Of a stretch of 64,000 nt of DNA, positions 14,519 through 26,095 are shown one piece after another. Location: the NCBI GenBank assembly GCA_018241685.1, contig JAFEDJ010000048.1, forward strand, positions 1-64,000. The letters run 5' to 3'. The stretch comes from Pseudomonadota bacterium (GTDB lineage: Bacteria > Pseudomonadota > Gammaproteobacteria > Burkholderiales > Rhodocyclaceae). The notes under the pieces were generated by a model, which ran no database searches, was not told the origin of the DNA, and was given only the letters and a program-made list of their open reading frames with translations. The number at the start of each line of letters is the position of its first letter. The stretch's first letter is position 1. The position numbers and the translations under genes are program-made.

Positions 14519-17500
14519 AGATCCTGCGTCTGCGCCTCAAGAACCTGAACTCCCTCAAGGACGAGTGGAGCATCGACTTCACGCGGCCGCCCTTCTCCGA
14601 CAACGGCCTGTTCGCGATCACCGGCCCCACCGGCGCCGGCAAGTCCACGCTGCTCGACGCCATCTGCCTAGCCCTCTACCACGAGACGCCGCGCCTGAAG
14701 AGCATCTCCGCGTCGGCCAACGACATCATGACCCGCCACACCGCCGACTGCCTGGCGGAAGTGGAATTCGACGTGAAGGGCACGGTGTACCGGGCCTTCT
14801 GGAGCCAACGCCGGGCCCGCAACAAGCCCGACGGCGCGCTGCAGGCCCCCAAGGTGGAGCTGGCCGAAGTGGATGCCGCCAGCGGCGAAGGCAAGATCCT
14901 CAGCAGCCAGATCAACGACAAGCTGAAGCGCATCGAGGCCATCACCGGGCTCGACTTCGCGCGCTTCACCAAGTCGATGCTGCTCGCCCAGGGCGGCTTC
15001 GCGGCCTTCCTCAACGCCAGCGCCAACGAACGCGCCGAGCTGCTCGAAGAGCTGACCGGCAGCGACATCTACGGCCTGATCTCCGAGCGCGTCTACCGCC
15101 AGACCCAGGAAGCCCGCCAGCAGCTCGACCACCTGAAGGCCCGGGCCGAAGGCGTCGAGCTGCTGAGCGCGGAAGCCCGCGCCGAGAAGGAGCAGGCCCT
15201 CGCCGCCCTCGCCGGCGCCCAGGCCGAGGCCCGCCGCGAGCGGGACGCCACGCTGGCCCTGCGCCAGTGGCGGAGCGGCGTGGACGACGCCGAACGGGAC
15301 GCCGGCGTCGCCGCCACCCGCCTGCAGGCCGCCGACCAGGCCATTGCCGACGCAGCCCCGCTGCTCGGCCGGCTGGCCGCCGGCGAACCCGCCGAGGCCC
15401 TCAAGCCGGTGCATGAACAGTGGCAGCTTGCCGAAGCCGCCGTCCGCCACGGCGAGGCGCAACTGCAACAGCTCGCCACCGAACGCCTCACGCTGGAAGG
15501 CGAGCAGGACCGCCAGCACGCCGCCGCCGACCAGCTGGCCCGCCACCTCGCCGCCGTCACGCGCCGGCACTGGCAACAGCTGCAAGACGAGCAGCTGCGC
15601 CTCGACACCTTCTGCGCCAGCCACGCACGCCGCGCCCAGCTGGGCGAACAGCTCGGCGCCTGGCGCCAGCAGTTCGAGCAACGCCAGTCGCTGCGGCAGA
15701 ACCTGATCGACGGCCAGCGCAGCCTCGACGCACTGGCCGTCGAAATCCTCAGCCACGACACCCGGCTCGCCCAACAGAGCCAGGCCCTGGCTAGCGCCGA
15801 ACAGGCCCGGTCGCAGGCCGAAGCGGAACTCAACGCCGCGCAGGCGGCCCAGCTCCAGCGCCTGAACGGCACCAGCCTGGATGCGCTGCGCCAGCGCTGG
15901 CAGCACGCCCAGGGCGCCGTCGCCCTGTGGCAGCAGCTCGACGAACTGGCCGGCCGGCGCCGCGAACAATCCGCCCGCCATGCCGCGCTGACCGGCCAGC
16001 TACAGCGTGAGCAAGCCGTCATCGAGGCCCGCGACAAGGCCCTCGTCGCGCTGCGGGAAAAGCACGCCATGCTCAAGGAACAGGTCGGCGACAAGCAGAA
16101 GATGCTCGACCAGGAACGGCGCATCCAGAGCCTGGAAGCCCACCGCCAGCACCTGCAGCCGGGCGAGGCCTGCCCCCTGTGCGGCGCCACCGAACACCCG
16201 GCCGTCGCCGCCTACCAAGCCCTCGACGTGTCCGCCACCGAGGCGGCGCTGAAAGCCCGCCAGGCCGAGCTGGAGGCACTGATCGAGCAGGGCCAGAAAG
16301 CCCGTGGCGAACTGGCGGCCCTACAGGCCCGGCACGACGCTGCGCAGGCCGAGCACGTTCGCGTCGGCAGCGAACTGGACCGCCTGACCATCGAATGGTC
16401 CGAGCGCCACGCCGTACTCGGCGATGCGCTGGCCGCCGACGACTGGCAGCAGCCCGAGCGCCTGCTGGCCGCGCGCGGCGCCGCAACCCAGGCCCTGAAC
16501 CACCTCGCCGAATCCTTGCAGGCCGCCGAGCAGGGCGAGCGCATGCTCCAGCAGGCCACCCAACTCACCCACGCACGCAGCCAGGCCTGGCAGGCCGCTG
16601 GCAACCAGCTGGAACTGGCCCGCCAGGCGCTGGCCACCAGCCGGACCCGCCACGCCGACAGCGCCAGGCAGCTCGACGCACGCCGGCAGGAGCTGGCCAC
16701 CCTCGACGCCCGCCTCGGCGCCAGCCTGGCCGACGCCGGCTTCAGCCTGCCCACCGAGCCCGCCCCGTGGCTGGGCGAGCGCGACGCCGAATGGCAGGAG
16801 TGGCAGAGCGTGCAGCAGCGCCGCCAGCAGCTGGCCGCCGAACTCAGCCGCCAGCAGGCCCGCTGCGAAGTTGCCGAGACCGACGCCGCCCAGTGGGAAT
16901 CCCGCTGGGAGAAGCTGCAGGAGATGCGCGACACGGCCGTCGTCGAGCTACCGCCCCCCGGCGACGATGCCACCGCCGCGCTGGCCCGCTGCGCCGAACG
17001 GATCAGCGGCCTGGCCGCCGAACTCGCCGCGCTGCACGGCCGCCGCCAGCAACTGGAACACAGCCTGGCCGACCAGCGCAGCGCGCTGCTCACGGCCACC
17101 GAAAACTGGCATGCCGCCCTCGCCGCCAGCCCCTTCGCCAACCGGGACGCCTTCCTCGCCGCGCTGCTGCCGGCCGACGAGCGCCAGCGCCTGCTGCAGC
17201 ACAAGGACAGCCTGCAGCAGGCCCGCCAGCAGGCCGACACGCTGCTGCGCGCCGCCCGCGACAAGCACGCCGGCCTGCTCGCCGAAGCCCGCACGGCGCT
17301 GCCGCTGATCGAACTGGAACGCCTGCTGGCGGAGCAGGAAGGCCGCCTGAAGGACATCGACGAACGCCACGGCGCCGAACGCGCGCTTCTCGACAGCGAC
17401 GCCCAGCGCCGCAGCAGCCAGCAGGCCCTGTTCGCGCAGATCGACGCCCAGGCCACCGAGACCGAGCTGTGGCTACGCCTCGACGGCCTGATCGGCTCCG

Positions 17501-17964
17501 CCAAGGGCGACAAGTTCCGCAAGTTCGCCCAGGGCCTGACCCTGGACCACCTGCTGCATCTGGCCAACCGCCACCTGGCCCGCCTGCACGGCCGCTACCT
17601 GCTGCGCCGCAGGACCAGCGGCGAGCTGGAGCTGGACATCGTGGACAGCTGGCAGGGCGAAGCCGCCCGCGACACCCGCACCCTGTCCGGCGGCGAGAGC
17701 TTCCTGGTCAGCCTGGCGCTGGCCCTGGCGCTGTCGGACCTGGTCAGCCACAAGACCTCCATCGACTCCCTGTTCCTCGACGAAGGCTTCGGCACCCTCG
17801 ACGGCGAAACCCTCGACATCGCGCTGGACGCCCTCGACACCCTCAACGCCAGCGGCAAGATGATCGGCATCATCAGCCACGTCGAAGGCCTCAAGGAACG
17901 CGTCACCGCCCAGATCCGCGTGGACAAGGGCGGTGGCGTGGGGCATTCGCGGCTGGTGGTGTAG
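14515..17964 (+). CDS. sbcC: SbcC, SMC-like ATPase subunit of SbcCD
   Basis: A Rad50-like ATPase of 1149 residues that bridges DNA ends and drives SbcD. Walker A is GPTGAGKST (residues 37-45). Two long Gln/Ala/Arg-rich coiled coils flank the zinc hook CPLC at about residue 553. The ABC signature LSGGES is at about 1058 and Walker B LFLDEGFGTLD at about 1086. Length is in the normal range. Translation is coupled to sbcD by an ATGA overlap. The coiled coils give long spurious ORFs in other frames. Confidence 0.97.
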   Translation: MKILRLRLKNLNSLKDEWSIDFTRPPFSDNGLFAITGPTGAGKSTLLDAICLALYHETPRLKSISASANDIMTRHTADCLAEVEFDVKGTVYRAFWSQRRARNKPDGALQAPKVELAEVDAASGEGKILSSQINDKLKRIEAITGLDFARFTKSMLLAQGGFAAFLNASANERAELLEELTGSDIYGLISERVYRQTQEARQQLDHLKARAEGVELLSAEARAEKEQALAALAGAQAEARRERDATLALRQWRSGVDDAERDAGVAATRLQAADQAIADAAPLLGRLAAGEPAEALKPVHEQWQLAEAAVRHGEAQLQQLATERLTLEGEQDRQHAAADQLARHLAAVTRRHWQQLQDEQLRLDTFCASHARRAQLGEQLGAWRQQFEQRQSLRQNLIDGQRSLDALAVEILSHDTRLAQQSQALASAEQARSQAEAELNAAQAAQLQRLNGTSLDALRQRWQHAQGAVALWQQLDELAGRRREQSARHAALTGQLQREQAVIEARDKALVALREKHAMLKEQVGDKQKMLDQERRIQSLEAHRQHLQPGEACPLCGATEHPAVAAYQALDVSATEAALKARQAELEALIEQGQKARGELAALQARHDAAQAEHVRVGSELDRLTIEWSERHAVLGDALAADDWQQPERLLAARGAATQALNHLAESLQAAEQGERMLQQATQLTHARSQAWQAAGNQLELARQALATSRTRHADSARQLDARRQELATLDARLGASLADAGFSLPTEPAPWLGERDAEWQEWQSVQQRRQQLAAELSRQQARCEVAETDAAQWESRWEKLQEMRDTAVVELPPPGDDATAALARCAERISGLAAELAALHGRRQQLEHSLADQRSALLTATENWHAALAASPFANRDAFLAALLPADERQRLLQHKDSLQQARQQADTLLRAARDKHAGLLAEARTALPLIELERLLAEQEGRLKDIDERHGAERALLDSDAQRRSSQQALFAQIDAQATETELWLRLDGLIGSAKGDKFRKFAQGLTLDHLLHLANRHLARLHGRYLLRRRTSGELELDIVDSWQGEAARDTRTLSGGESFLVSLALALALSDLVSHKTSIDSLFLDEGFGTLDGETLDIALDALDTLNASGKMIGIISHVEGLKERVTAQIRVDKGGGVGHSRLVV

Positions 17965-18101
17965 GCCGACTGTTTCCGAGGGGCGAATCCACGCGCCCTC
18001 CCGTGCATCATATACAGGCAGCAAACAGGAAGACGCTTGCCCTGGATTTCAGTTTTTCCGGTTTATGCCGTAATCAAGGGCCGACGAGACATAACCCTGG
18101 C

Positions 18102-21000
<2,899 letters not shown>

Positions 21001-21008
<8 letters not shown>

Positions 21009-22020
21009 ACTGCTCACCCCCACGTCGTCCGGATGCGACCACCGTCCCAAGCTGCTCCTGGTGGATGATGAGCCCACCAACCTGCAGGTGTTGCGCCATA
21101 TCCTGCAACAGGATTACCGCCTGCTCTTCGCCAAGGACGGCCCCCGCGCGCTCGAGCTGGCCAACACCGAACAACCCGCACTGATCCTCCTCGACGTGAT
21201 GATGCCGGGCCTGACCGGGCTCGATACCTGCCGCCAGCTCAAGCAGAACCCCGGCACCGCGACGATCCCGGTGATCTTCGTCACCGCCCTGAACGACTCG
21301 ACGAACGAGACGGAGGGCTTCGAAGCCGGCGCCGTGGACTACATCACCAAACCTTTGAGCGCCCCCGTGGTACGTGCCCGCGTGCGCACTCACCTGTCGC
21401 TCGTGCGGGTCGAGGAACTCACCACTACCCGCCTGCAGGTCATTCAGCGCCTGGGACGAGCGGCCGAGTTCCGCGACAACGAGACCGGCCTGCACGTCAT
21501 CCGCATGAGCCATTACGCCCGCCTCCTGGCGCTCGGCACCGGCCTGGGCGAGCAGGCCGCCGACGACATCTTCCTCGCAGCACCGATGCACGATGTGGGC
21601 AAGATCGGCATCCCGGATGCCGTCCTGCTCAAGCAGGGTCCGCTGGACGAGGCCGAGTGGAAGATCATGCGCCGCCACTGCGAGATCGGCGCCGAGATCA
21701 TCGGCGAACATCCGTCCGGCCTGCTGTGCATGGCCCGCAGCATCGCCCTGAGCCACCACGAAAAGTGGGATGGCAGCGGCTATCCGAACGGACTGACCGG
21801 CGAGGCCATCCCGCTCGAAGGCCGCATCGTCGCCATCGCCGACGTCTTCGACGCGCTGACCAGCGCCCGCCCCTACAAACACGCCTGGGACGTGGACCAG
21901 GCGATCGCCTGCCTGCGCCAGAACGCGGGCACACACTTCGACCCGGTTCTAGTGCAGCGCTTTGTCGAAAACCTGCCGGCCATCCTGGCCATCAAGGCAC
22001 GCTGGCCGGACGAACCGTGA
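21001..22020 (+). CDS. RpfG-type response regulator: REC-HD-GYP c-di-GMP phosphodiesterase
   Basis: Cytosolic regulator of 339 residues predicted to hydrolyse c-di-GMP when phosphorylated. The receiver domain (about 15-135) has LLVDDE, the phospho-acceptor in LILLDVMMPG and the lysine in ITKPL. The HD-GYP domain (about 150-335) shows HDVGKIGIPD, HHEKWDGSGYPNGL and IADVFDALTS, with all family metal ligands. Its start overlaps the stop of the hybrid kinase, so the kinase is the likely phosphate donor through its HPt domain. Confidence 0.93.
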
Positions 22021-22021
22021 T

Positions 22022-23062
22022 TCAGCCCAGGCCTTCGACCAAACTCCGCGTCACCTCCGCCGCGCCAACCTCCCTACAGCCGAGCACGTTCTGACCGCAC
22101 CACAGCGGCGAGAAGTCGCCGCTGCCGCGGCTCTCGGCGGCGGCGCGCAGCGGTGCGATGGCGGCGGTCGCCAGCGGGAACTCCGGCGCCGCGGGGCTGA
22201 GCGGGCCGAGCTCGCGCATCACGCGATTGACGATGCCCCGCGCCGGGCGACCGGTGAACAGGTTGGTGAGGGCTGTGTGGCCGGCGGCCGAACTCTTGAG
22301 GGCGGCGCGGTGCACTGCGCTGGTAGTGGCTTCGGGACACAGCAGGTAGGCGGTACCGACCTGCACACCAGCCGCACCGAGGGCCAGCGCCGCCGCCACG
22401 CCACGGGAATCAACGATGCCGCCGGTGGCGATCACCGGCAGCTTCACCGCATGCACGATGCGCGGCAGTAGCGCGAAGGTGCCCGACTGGGCGCTCAGGT
22501 CGTGGTTCAGGAAATGGCCCCGGTGGCCGCCCGCCTCCAGGCCCTGGGCGATGATCGCGTCCGCGCCGTGGGCTTCGAGCCACAGGGCTTCTTCCACCGT
22601 GGTGGCGGACGACAGAACCTTGGCGCCCCATTTCCTGACCCGCGCCAGCAGCTCGGCGGACGGCAGGCCGAAGTGGAAGCTGACCACCGGCGGGCGGAAG
22701 GCTTCGATGATGTCCGCCGTCTCGGCAGTGAACGGATTGCGGCCGGGGCCGGCCGGAATGCCCGCCGGGTCAATGCCGAACTCCGTGTAATACGGTGCCA
22801 GCGCGGTGCGCCACGCGGCCTCCCGCTCGGCATTCGGCTGCGGTGGGCGATGGCAGAAGAAATTGACGTTGTAGGGCTTGTCGGTGGCCACGTGGATGGC
22901 CGACAGCTCCTTCTCCAGTGCCTCAGGGCTCAGCATCGCGCAGGGCAGCGAGCCGAGGCCGCCGGCTTCGGAGACCGCAATGGCCAGCGCACTGCCCTGC
23001 ACGCCGGCCAGCGGGGCCTGGATGACCGGCAGGTCGATGCCGAAAAGCTCGGTGATGCTCAT
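22022..23062 (-). CDS. Nitronate monooxygenase (2-nitropropane dioxygenase family)
   Basis: FMN-dependent TIM-barrel enzyme of 346 residues that oxidises alkyl nitronates such as propionate-3-nitronate. Visible motifs include PVIQAPLAGV at the N-terminus, the EAGGLGSLP phosphate-binding turn, QGLEAGGHRGHF with the catalytic-type histidine, and IATGGIVDSRGVAAALALGA for FMN phosphate binding. AAGGAGA before the ATG at 23062 supports the start. It lies 12 bp after an HD-GYP gene on the same strand, so the two are probably co-transcribed although their functions seem unrelated. It is convergent with the RpfG-type gene. Confidence 0.88.
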   Translation of the reverse strand: MSITELFGIDLPVIQAPLAGVQGSALAIAVSEAGGLGSLPCAMLSPEALEKELSAIHVATDKPYNVNFFCHRPPQPNAEREAAWRTALAPYYTEFGIDPAGIPAGPGRNPFTAETADIIEAFRPPVVSFHFGLPSAELLARVRKWGAKVLSSATTVEEALWLEAHGADAIIAQGLEAGGHRGHFLNHDLSAQSGTFALLPRIVHAVKLPVIATGGIVDSRGVAAALALGAAGVQVGTAYLLCPEATTSAVHRAALKSSAAGHTALTNLFTGRPARGIVNRVMRELGPLSPAAPEFPLATAAIAPLRAAAESRGSGDFSPLWCGQNVLGCREVGAAEVTRSLVEGLG

Positions 23063-23074
23063 CAGAAAATCTCC

Positions 23075-24379
23075 TTAAATACCGAAATGCAGGCGGACGC
23101 GTGCGTCCAGCAATTGTCTGGCCTGGCCTTCATCGCAGTCGGCCAGGCGCTCGAAGACTTCCCGCGCGATGGGCCGGAAGGCGGCCATCACGGCGGGATC
23201 GAAATGACTGCCGCTGTCCCGGTCGAGGATCTCCATGGCGGCCTCGAAGCCGAGCGGAGCCTTGTAGGGGCGTTTGGAACAGAGGGCGTCAAACACGTCG
23301 GCAACGGCGAAGATCCGCGCCGCCAGCGGGATCGTCTCGCCGGCCAGGCCGCGCGGATAACCGGCCCCGTTCCATTTCTCGTGGTGGCCGGACACCACCG
23401 CCGCGGCGCCTTCCAGCCAACCGATGCCGGTGACGATCTCCTCGCCCTGCCGCACATGGCTGCGCATGGTGTCGAACTCACCTTCGTCGAGCTTGCCGGG
23501 CTTGAGCAGGATGGCGTCCGGGATGCCGATCTTGCCGACGTCGTGCAGGAAGCTGCCGGCGATCAGGGCCTGCATCGCCTGGCCGTGCAAGCCCAAGCGT
23601 TCGGCGATGCGGGTGGCGATCCAGGCGACCCGGTAGTTGTGGGCGCCGGTATCCGAATCCCGCTTGGCGATGGCGCGGCCGAGGGCGTCCATCATCGAAA
23701 TGTGCGAATCGAGCACCTCGCGGGCCTTGCGCTGGTTGTCGGCGGACAGGCGCACGACCACCGGGTAGATCACCGCACCGCACAGCAGGGAGGCCAGCCC
23801 GGCCAGCAGCGCCGCATGCAGCGCATGGCTGCGGATCTGTTCGCGCTGCCAGTCGGGCACCACGCGCACGCCCTCGAAATATCCGGAAACCCGCGCCCCC
23901 CCATCACTCGCCACGTCCTGCAAGGGCACGAAGATACGCAGGATCCAACGCGCATCACCGTCCAGGCGCAGGCTCTCATAGGATGCGTCGCGGTAAGCCG
24001 GGCTGCGATGTTCCGGCAGGCGCGCCTCGACCAAAGCCCCTTCCGCAGACATGGCAATGGCCAGCTTGCGACCCTGGGCGTCGTAGAGCTCGGCAATGTC
24101 GAACAGCCCGCCAGCGATCGTATGGGCCGCCATGGCGGCCTTGTCGGCGGCCTCCGGGCCGTTCAGCGCAAGGGCGTCGAAATGGCGCAGCAGGCGGCGC
24201 GACTCTTCCATCCCCAACGACACGGTAGCCTGCTCGGCCTGCTCCCGCGCCACGAACCAGGTGATCGGGCCGGCCAGCACTGCCAGCAGCACGCTGATAG
24301 CAGTGATCCGGATAGCTGTACGCCGGTTGAAAGTGTCCATGCCCGCGACGATGCGCGCCTGCTGTAATGAGGATTCCAT
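23075..24379 (-). CDS. Membrane-anchored HD-GYP phosphodiesterase
   Basis: A 434-residue protein predicted to degrade c-di-GMP. Two membrane helices (about residues 20-40 and 195-215) flank a periplasmic sensing region of about 150 residues with no named family. The cytoplasmic HD-GYP domain (about 225-430) has FLHDVGKIGIPD, HHEKWNGAGYPRGL and VADVFDALCS. The start is uncertain: ATGs at 24379 and 24340 are both possible and neither has a good ribosome-binding site. It leads into the nitronate monooxygenase gene. Confidence 0.88.
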   Translation of the reverse strand: MESSLQQARIVAGMDTFNRRTAIRITAISVLLAVLAGPITWFVAREQAEQATVSLGMEESRRLLRHFDALALNGPEAADKAAMAAHTIAGGLFDIAELYDAQGRKLAIAMSAEGALVEARLPEHRSPAYRDASYESLRLDGDARWILRIFVPLQDVASDGGARVSGYFEGVRVVPDWQREQIRSHALHAALLAGLASLLCGAVIYPVVVRLSADNQRKAREVLDSHISMMDALGRAIAKRDSDTGAHNYRVAWIATRIAERLGLHGQAMQALIAGSFLHDVGKIGIPDAILLKPGKLDEGEFDTMRSHVRQGEEIVTGIGWLEGAAAVVSGHHEKWNGAGYPRGLAGETIPLAARIFAVADVFDALCSKRPYKAPLGFEAAMEILDRDSGSHFDPAVMAAFRPIAREVFERLADCDEGQARQLLDARVRLHFGI

Positions 24380-24442
24380 TATCACCGCGGGGCGCGGGTC
24401 ACCGCCAACCCACACGAAAGCGGCCGCCGGGTTGCACCGCTA

Positions 24443-25132
24443 TCAGCCCTCGCCGGCGCAGTCGGTGGCCGGATCCGATCCCGCCCCCCACTCGGCCACG
24501 AACACCGCCCGGAACTCCCGCAGCCAGGCCACGCGCTGCTCGCCGAGGCGCCGGGCGGCAGCGGTGTTCATCAAGGCCGGCAAGGTGGCCAGCTTGACCT
24601 CGATGTGATCGAGGGAATAGGCCCGGTCGTCGGCCGGCCGCCGCAGCGCGAGGGGATCGTCGGCGTGAGCCAGCGCCGAACCCATGCGCCCGGCGGTGTA
24701 GAACATGCGTGCCAGACCGACGGCACCGAGGGCGTCCATGCGGTCGGCGTCCTGCACGATCTGCGCCTCCAAGCTGCGCGGTGGAATATCCGCCGAGAAG
24801 CTGTGGGCCTCGATGGCATGGGCCACCGCGTCGAGCCGCTCCGCCGGAAAACCCGCCTCCACCAGCACGGCGCGGGCCTGCCGCGCCGCCAGCCGGGAGG
24901 CCTGGGCACGGCGCGGGTCGTCCTTGGGAAGATTGACGAGATCGTGCAGATAACAGGCGGCCAGCACCACCAGCCCGTCGGCCGCGGGGTAATCGGCCAG
25001 CAACTGCTGCGCAACGCGCCACACCCGGTGCAGGTGCTGCACGTCATGGGCACCGTCGCCATCGGCAGTGGCCGCGGCGAGGGCGATCAGGCGCGGCTGC
25101 CAGTCGGCGAGAAGGCCGGGAAAATCGGACAT
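24443..25132 (-). CDS. HD-domain hydrolase, YedJ-like
   Basis: A 229-residue cytosolic HD-superfamily protein resembling the YedJ/COG1418-like phosphohydrolases. Metal ligands are the His of DVQHLHRVW, the HD of CYLHDLVNLP, and Asp residues in VQDADRMDALGA, a motif typical of this subgroup. The substrate is unknown. GAGG precedes the ATG at 25132. It is on the same strand as, and upstream of, the membrane HD-GYP gene, separated by 63 bp. Confidence 0.82.
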   Translation of the reverse strand: MSDFPGLLADWQPRLIALAAATADGDGAHDVQHLHRVWRVAQQLLADYPAADGLVVLAACYLHDLVNLPKDDPRRAQASRLAARQARAVLVEAGFPAERLDAVAHAIEAHSFSADIPPRSLEAQIVQDADRMDALGAVGLARMFYTAGRMGSALAHADDPLALRRPADDRAYSLDHIEVKLATLPALMNTAAARRLGEQRVAWLREFRAVFVAEWGAGSDPATDCAGEG

Positions 25133-25219
25133 GGATGCATACCTCGTGTCGAAGGCCGAACAGACCCGCGCATGATCCACGAGTTCTCGGCGGCTTGCCG
25201 CGCCGAGGCCGCCACCGGC

Positions 25220-25708
25220 TCACAATTGCAGCATGTCCTTGGTGCACGCCCCTTCATACACCGAATCCATCGTGATACGGATCTGCACATCCTGGCCGCC
25301 CTTATGGACAAGCTGCTGGACCTCGGAACGCAGGTGACGCGGCGCCACGGTATTGTTGATCTGCATCTCCACCGCATTGCCGTCGGCCATCGTGCAACTC
25401 ATCTTCCAGCCGGCCTGGGCCTCGCTTCGGGTCGCGTCCGAAATGCGGCAGTGCGCGCCCTGCTTCTCCATCTTGTCCTGATCGATGCCAGGCGTCAGAT
25501 AGGGATCGCGGGCCAGAAAGGCGGGTGTGAGACAGAGCTGCGTATTCATCTCGGATACGGTGCGAACCGGACTGGCCGGGGTTTCGCGCGCGGTGACCAC
25601 CGTCTTGACCTTCCAGCCCCCCGGCTGGATGGTGGGGCTGGCGAGCGTCGGCACGCCAGTCAGAACCAGGGGCAGGACGATGGCGTAGTACAGGACACGG
25701 ACTGACAT
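25220..25708 (-). CDS. DUF3617-family periplasmic protein
   Basis: A 162-residue protein with a Sec signal (residues 1-23, ending PTLAS). The mature part has the DUF3617 pattern: an opening PGGWKVKTVV, the QLCLTP cysteine, a central HCRI cysteine followed by GWKMSCTM, and a C-terminal cysteine, four cysteines in all that could pair. Function is unknown; proteins of this family are common in proteobacterial periplasms. GGAGG directly before the ATG at 25708 fixes the start. It reads away from the chemoreceptor gene. Confidence 0.7.
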   Translation of the reverse strand: MSVRVLYYAIVLPLVLTGVPTLASPTIQPGGWKVKTVVTARETPASPVRTVSEMNTQLCLTPAFLARDPYLTPGIDQDKMEKQGAHCRISDATRSEAQAGWKMSCTMADGNAVEMQINNTVAPRHLRSEVQQLVHKGGQDVQIRITMDSVYEGACTKDMLQL

Positions 25709-26095
25709 GGAAACCTCCGGCCGGGAAATGGATGAACGGAACGATGGTGCCACGAACGGCCAGTCTCCGGCCCATGCCACAGAGGCCCGTCGGCCGTGAC
25801 ATTTTCCTGCCCGCCAAGGCCACCTGTCCGGCCGGGAAAACGCCCAGCGGCACCCGGCACCATTACGGTGCAAATACCTCTTTATGGGTATCAGATTCTG
25901 GATATCAGCCAAAAATGCACATATTTGGTGCGCATGTGTGAATTTCCGTGACGCCAGCAGGGGAAATACATTGCATAACGTAAAGTCCTAAGCACCTGAT
26001 TCACCAAGGCGGTGCAGGCCGCAACGACTCTTTAGGGCAAAACAGGCGCAGCTCTTGCTAACGATCCTGCTTAGTTTTGTAGCAGGAATCAGTCA
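25709..26095. other. Intergenic region before the chemoreceptor gene
   Basis: 387 bp of non-coding, partly AT-rich sequence between divergent genes. It holds a close direct repeat of TATCAG (near 25890-25910) and a small stem CCTGCT/AGCAGG (26066-26071 and 26081-26086) in the chemoreceptor leader, whose second arm contains the ribosome-binding AGGA. No convincing flagellar sigma-28 promoter was found. Confidence 0.5.

Noticed and set aside
16179..18101. Upstream extension of the hybrid-kinase frame through sbcC
   Set aside because: It is an out-of-frame shadow of the SbcC coiled coil; the MHYT domain begins at the ATG at 18102.
25981..26010. TAAAGTCC as a flagellar sigma-28 promoter for the chemoreceptor
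   Set aside because: The expected GCCGATAA-like -10 element is not found at the right spacing.
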